From: UBA285 sp049970695
GTDB taxonomy: Archaea > Thermoproteota > Thermoprotei_A > Sulfolobales > Desulfurococcaceae
Assembly: GCA_049970695.1 (NCBI GenBank)
Contig: JBMFML010000016.1
Span: 1 to 16,925, forward strand
DNA length: 16,925 nt
Direction: 5' to 3'
Part shown: piece after piece, positions 14,095-16,925 of the stretch
Layout: each line of letters begins with the position of its first letter
Numbering within the stretch: the stretch's first letter is position 1
Translations under genes and position numbers: made by a program
The notes under the pieces: generated by a model
Databases searched by the model: none
The model's input: the letters and a program-made list of their open reading frames with translations, nothing else
What the model was told of the DNA's origin: nothing

Positions 14095-14201
14095 GCTTTT
14101 GAAGGCAGAAGAGCCCAGCATGCACCCCCAGTGACGCATTCTACCGGCGAGTCTTTGATCGGCGGGCTCGTGCAAGCGTGCTCGGGGGCTTTGAGGCACG
14201 C

Positions 14202-14246
14202 CTTATTTTAGCTGCCTCGCCATTGCGCTAGAGTGGCTGGGTGGTG
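14202..14246 (+). promoter_or_regulatory. queC promoter and ribosome binding site
   Basis: CTTATTTTA (14202-14210) is the TATA-like box, with a transcript start near 14233. GGTGGTG (14240-14246) ends six bases before the GTG at 14253, which makes that the preferred start over GTG 14241 and 14244. Confidence 0.4.
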
Positions 14247-14252
14247 CTAGTC

Positions 14253-15026
14253 GTGAAGCCGCAGGTGCCCACTATCACTAGGCCCTGCAGAGTTGTTGCC
14301 GTGGTGAGCGGGGGCCCTGACAGCTTCTGCTACCTCGTTAAGTGGCTTTCGAGGGGCTGCGACGCGCACGTGCTATCGTTCAACTACGGGCAGAAGGGCT
14401 TCAGGGAGCTCGAAGTGGCGAAGAGGCTTGTTGAAAGGGTCTCGCGCATTGCAGCGGAGAGGAACTGGGGCAGGGTGCTCGAGCACAAGATCCTCGACGT
14501 ATCCTTCATGAAGGATCTCTGGAGGGGAACCCAGCTCGTTGACGAGTCGGTCGGGGTTGAGGAGGAGTACGCTCCGAGCGTCGTAGTGCCCCTCAGAAAC
14601 GTGGTAATGCTCTCAGTAGCCGCTGCCTACGCGTACACTGTGAAGTCCGCGGTTGGGGGGAGGGTCTACGTGGTCTTTGGCGCGCAGTACAGCGACGTGA
14701 AGCCGCGGGAAGACACGTGGGAGCCACTATACCCAGACTGCTCGCCTGAGTGCATAGAGGTCCTCCAGGCCGCCTTCGGCATTTGCCACTTCAGGGGAGA
14801 GAGGGGCGTGGAGGTCTGGAGCCCCAGCAGAGAGGGCCTCAGAAAGCACGAGCTGCTAGCAGAGTGCTACAGCCTAGTCGGAGACCTCGTCTACGAGACT
14901 TGGAGCTGCTACCTCAGCGGGGAAGTGCACTGCGGTAAGTGCGAGAGCTGCGTCAACAGGGCAAGGGCGTTCAAGGAGGCCGGAATACCCGACAGGACAG
15001 TATACGCCGCGAGGCCCGTCGTTTAG
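14253..15026 (+). CDS. queC: 7-cyano-7-deazaguanine (preQ0) synthase QueC
   Basis: The 257-residue protein has the ATP PP-loop VVAVVSGGPDSFCYLVKW (SGGPDS at 19-24). It also has the LSFNYGQK segment and VPLRNVVMLSVAAAYA, both typical of QueC. A C-terminal zinc site is formed by C219, C227, C230 and C233 (SCYLSGEVHCGKCESC). QueC turns 7-carboxy-7-deazaguanine and ammonia into preQ0 with ATP. In archaea preQ0 is put into tRNA position 15 and becomes archaeosine, which stabilises tRNA at high temperature. It is somewhat longer than bacterial QueC (about 230), mainly through an insert around YPDCSPECIEVLQAAFGICH with three more cysteines. The other preQ0 genes (queD, queE) are not in the window. 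A 27-48 bp gap separates it from the methyltransferase, so they may be cotranscribed. Confidence 0.92.
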   Translation: MKPQVPTITRPCRVVAVVSGGPDSFCYLVKWLSRGCDAHVLSFNYGQKGFRELEVAKRLVERVSRIAAERNWGRVLEHKILDVSFMKDLWRGTQLVDESVGVEEEYAPSVVVPLRNVVMLSVAAAYAYTVKSAVGGRVYVVFGAQYSDVKPREDTWEPLYPDCSPECIEVLQAAFGICHFRGERGVEVWSPSREGLRKHELLAECYSLVGDLVYETWSCYLSGEVHCGKCESCVNRARAFKEAGIPDRTVYAARPVV

Positions 15027-15062
15027 CAAGCCCAGGCGCCGCCAGGCCTCTGCGTGGAGTCC

Positions 15063-15704
15063 ATGGCTGTAGAGCCCTTTGACAGGTACTGGCTGGAGTA
15101 CGATGCGTGGTACGACAAGCACCCCGGGATTTACCAGAGCGAGCTCTGGGCAGTTGAAGTGGCGAGCAGGGGCGTGCCAAGGCCCTGGCTCGAAGTGGGC
15201 GTGGGTAGTGGCAGGTTTGCTGCCCCGCTCGGAATAGACGTGGGGCTTGATGCCTCGGAGAAGCTGCTGGAGCTCGCGGCTAAGAGGGGCGTTTTCGCGG
15301 TCCTCGGCCGAGCCGAGGAACTACCCTTTAGAGATGAGAGCTTTGGCGGGGTCTTCATCATTATTACGCTGTGCTTCCTGGAAGACCCCTTAATTGCCCT
15401 TAGGGAGTCGCGGAGAGTGCTGAGGAGGGGCGGCAGGCTGGTAGTCGCGATCGTGCCTCGCGAAAGCCCCTGGGGCGCGTACTACTCGCAGCTCGGGAGG
15501 TCTGGGCACAGGTTTTACTCCTACGCGAGGTTCTACGCGTTCAGCGAGCTGGTCGGCATGCTCGAAGCAGCCGGCTTCGCCGTCGAGGCAGCGGTATCTA
15601 CGCTGCACGCGCCACCGGGCTCGCCGGAAGCTCTAGAAGCCCCTGTGCCGGGCGTGAGCCCTAGAGCGGGCTTTCTCGTAGTCAGAGCGCGCCCAGCCGA
15701 CTAG
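15063..15704 (+). CDS. Class I SAM-dependent methyltransferase
   Basis: The protein (213 residues from ATG 15063) has the Rossmann methyltransferase motifs in order. Motif I is WLEVGVGSGRFAAPLG, near 43-58. Motif II is IDVGLDASEKLLELA. Then comes GRAEELPFRDESFGGVFII, and motif IV/V is LRESRRVLRRGGRLVVAIVP. The N-terminal FDRYWLEYDAWYDKH and overall plan resemble the UbiE/BioC-like Methyltransf_11 group. The acceptor is not visible. Following queC by a few tens of bases on the same strand may hint at a tRNA or cofactor modification role, but this is weak, since such enzymes are common. A GTG at 15054 would add three residues; GTGGAG just before ATG 15063 is a plausible weak ribosome site. Confidence 0.82.
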   Translation: MAVEPFDRYWLEYDAWYDKHPGIYQSELWAVEVASRGVPRPWLEVGVGSGRFAAPLGIDVGLDASEKLLELAAKRGVFAVLGRAEELPFRDESFGGVFIIITLCFLEDPLIALRESRRVLRRGGRLVVAIVPRESPWGAYYSQLGRSGHRFYSYARFYAFSELVGMLEAAGFAVEAAVSTLHAPPGSPEALEAPVPGVSPRAGFLVVRARPAD

Positions 15705-15810
15705 GGGGCTCTGCGAGGGTGATTACCCGCCGGTATTTTGGAGGAGTGCTCAACAATAGTGTGGTGGGGTACTGCGCTGCGCGCCAAGAACGCGCCCCCT
15801 GCTCACGCCC

Positions 15811-16246
15811 GTGGAGGTGCTGTTCGCGAGCGGTGAGAGAGTCGAGCCCTTGAAGCAGAGGTCAAGGCTGTTCCTTCAAGCAGGTCGCGAGCTCCTCGGC
15901 AGGGGCTCGTGGACTTAGCCGCGTTTAACATTCAGAAGTCGTGCCAGCTGAGGACTAAGGCCGCACTGCTCAGGCTCACGGGGAGATCCCGAGAATGCAC
16001 AGCACTAGGGAGCTCTTGGGCCTGCTGGCAAAGATCCTCGAAGAGCTGGGCTTTGGCAAAGAGTCGGGGAGGATTAGGAAGCTCTCCAGGGAGTACAGGG
16101 ACTTTCTAGTTGACTTGGACTCCGTGTACGCGATGCCGAGGCACGGCTTGTTCACGTACAGCGGGAGCGACGTAGCCGAGATGGCGAGGCTCTGCGAGGA
16201 GCTCCACAAGCTGCTCGACGAGGTCGAGAGCAGTGTCCTGGATTAG
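15811..16246 (+). pseudogene. HEPN-domain protein broken by two -1 frameshifts (partner of the MNT gene at 16233)
   Basis: Three frames join into one HEPN protein of about 145 residues. Frame 1 gives EPLKQRSRLFLQAGRELLGR up to a TAG at 15916-15918. Frame 2 gives DLAAFNIQKSCQLRTKAALL then RLTG. Frame 3 gives EIPRMHSTRELLGLLAKILE and runs to LDEVESSVLD and a TAG at 16244-16246. This is the HEPN order: amphipathic helix, ydlAAFn helix, LLxLTG, PRxHs and the long C-terminal helices. One extra G at about 15911-15912 and one at 15980-15983 would restore the frame. The start is uncertain; GTG 15811 is the best guess. The C-terminal SVYAMPRHGLFTY lacks the R-x4-H ribonuclease motif. It is either a pseudogene, a sequencing error in G-runs or, less likely, a frameshifting gene. 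Confidence 0.7.
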
Positions 16247-16583
16247 GTACCACGTCAACTACTTGAAGATGTGGAGGAAGGCTGCTGAAGTAATTGCAAA
16301 AGCAGCCGAGGAGGCCGGGCTGCGCGCAGAAGTCTACGTTGTCGGCGAAGCTGCCGAGGGCAGGTTGACCGTCTTAAGCGACGTCGACGTAGTCATCGCG
16401 GTGCACGGAGAGCCGAGCGCGGACGAGGCCAAGGGGATCAGGAGGCTGGTCTTGAGGCTCACCATAGACCACTACGGACTGCCCTGGGACTACCCGGTAG
16501 AAGTACACGTAATGGGCTACGAGGAGTTCAAGAAAGCATTCATAGATAGAGGCAAGAAAGTAGTCAGGGTAGGCCCGGCTTGA
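16233..16583 (+). CDS. Nucleotidyltransferase-domain protein (MNT) with an altered GS motif
   Basis: The 116-residue protein has VYVVGEAAEGRLTVLSDVDV at about 34-53. This is the GSx10DxD nucleotidyltransferase signature with the two metal-binding aspartates intact, but glutamate in place of the serine that helps bind the nucleotide phosphates. A third acidic position is offered by VEVHVM near 88. The N-terminal helix RYHVNYLKMWRKAAEVIAKA is typical of archaeal MNT proteins paired with PF05168-type HEPN proteins. GTG 16233 overlaps the end of the HEPN frame by 14 bp, supporting a HEPN-MNT pair. ATG 16269 is an alternative start but would lose the helix. With the broken HEPN partner, this locus may be inactive. 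Confidence 0.78.
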   Translation: MSWIRYHVNYLKMWRKAAEVIAKAAEEAGLRAEVYVVGEAAEGRLTVLSDVDVVIAVHGEPSADEAKGIRRLVLRLTIDHYGLPWDYPVEVHVMGYEEFKKAFIDRGKKVVRVGPA

Positions 16584-16607
16584 AGGGCTCCGAGCACTGG
16601 TAGTGGA

Positions 16608-16620
16608 GCTTTTAAGCATA
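16608..16620 (+). promoter_or_regulatory. Candidate TATA box before the HepT fragment
   Basis: GAGCTTTTAAGCATA holds CTTTTAAGC in an otherwise GC-rich stretch, about 80 bp before the HepT-like frame. It is suggestive only. Confidence 0.3.
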
Positions 16621-16691
16621 GTCGCCGAGCTACTAGTAGGGCCCCTACACTGATTAGTGAGAGGTCTCTCGGGCTTTGCACGTCTGCGTTC

Positions 16692-16871
16692 TTGGAGGGG
16701 TTTCAAGCAGTAATCATTAAGGACAAGCTGGTCCTTGTTAAGAACTACGTGAAAATACTGCGCGAGCTTAGATCGCAGGTCAAGGAGCCGCGGGACTTCG
16801 AAGACTACGTATTGAGAGGCGCTATTGAGCAGTACTTGCACTTGGCTCCAGAGCCTCAGCCATTCTCCTAG
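16692..16871 (+). pseudogene. Truncated HepT-like (DUF86) HEPN fragment
   Basis: The frame reads KDKLVLVKNYVKILRELRSQ then VKEPRDFEDYVLRGAIEQYLHLA, then PEPQPFS and a TAG at 16869-16871. This matches the first half of DUF86 HepT proteins: a start helix, then yxxDyxxrgAvErylxlA. The half with the R-x4-H-x-Y catalytic motif is absent. The homology ends where a convergent minus-strand frame begins to overlap, so the gene seems cut by a deletion or rearrangement. No clear start exists; TTG 16692 is the nearest candidate. No intact MNT partner of its own is present. Confidence 0.55.
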
Positions 16872-16925
16872 CCTCCTCGCTTCTAGCCCCTTCTAGCGCC
16901 TCTCTAACAGCCTTCAAATATGGGG
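16822..16925 (-). CDS. C-terminal end of an unrecognised minus-strand gene (5' part outside window)
   Basis: The minus strand is open from the window edge to a TAG at 16824-16822. It encodes PYLKAVREALEGARSEEARR, then MAEALEPSASTAQ, an amphipathic helix rich in Ala, Glu and Arg. The other two minus frames have stops here. Base 3 composition fits coding on this strand rather than +. The 34 residues are too few to identify a family. Confidence 0.4.
   Translation of the reverse strand, partial: PYLKAVREALEGARSEEARRMAEALEPSASTAQ

Noticed and set aside
16374..16841. 155-codon minus-strand open frame
   Set aside because: It lies across the MNT gene and the HepT fragment, both with recognisable motifs on +; no domain is seen in it.

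Overview
The window looks like hyperthermophilic Thermoproteota (crenarchaeal) DNA. Starts are often GTG or TTG, several TATA-like boxes lie 30-50 nt before a start codon, and GGTG-type Shine-Dalgarno sites match an archaeal 16S 3' end. Co-directional genes are joined by 4-bp NTGA overlaps. The gene content is archaeal: split MetE, archaeosine-type QueC, VapBC and many HEPN/MNT proteins. I cannot assign an order or genus. No rRNA, tRNA or CRISPR array was found.

Left part (1-3751): the 3' end of a GNAT acetyltransferase on +, then a methionine block on -. The block has a MetF-like reductase (3023-3751), a MetE-fold subunit without zinc ligands (1501-2523) and a catalytic MetE core (509-1504). 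The two MetE genes overlap by GTGA. A clear TATA box precedes the pair.

Accessory region (about 3752-11150): gene remnants, then a minus-strand module of two paralogous membrane-anchored coiled-coil proteins (4430-5008 and 6156-6671) around a membrane-embedded phospholipase-D/nuclease-like protein (5383-6042). Next come an orphan serine recombinase (6892-7626), an MntA/HepT-type MNT-HEPN pair (7934-8783), a one-chain MNT-HEPN fusion (9310-10029) and a VapBC pair (10200-10933). This is the least explained part; the coiled-coil/PLD trio is the best candidate for an undescribed system.

Right-centre (11151-15704): ordinary metabolism. A minus-strand operon has a small DUF3311-like subunit, a sodium:solute symporter and an M20 metallopeptidase, joined by GTGA and TTGA overlaps; it looks like an uptake-and-hydrolysis unit. 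Divergent from it are QueC (preQ0 synthase) and a SAM methyltransferase.

Right end (15705-16925): a second HEPN/MNT cluster that is decaying or misassembled. It has a HEPN gene split by two -1 frameshifts at G-runs, an MNT gene with an altered GS motif, and a HepT fragment running into a convergent gene cut by the window edge. In total, four toxin-antitoxin-type loci plus a fifth fragment lie within 9 kb.
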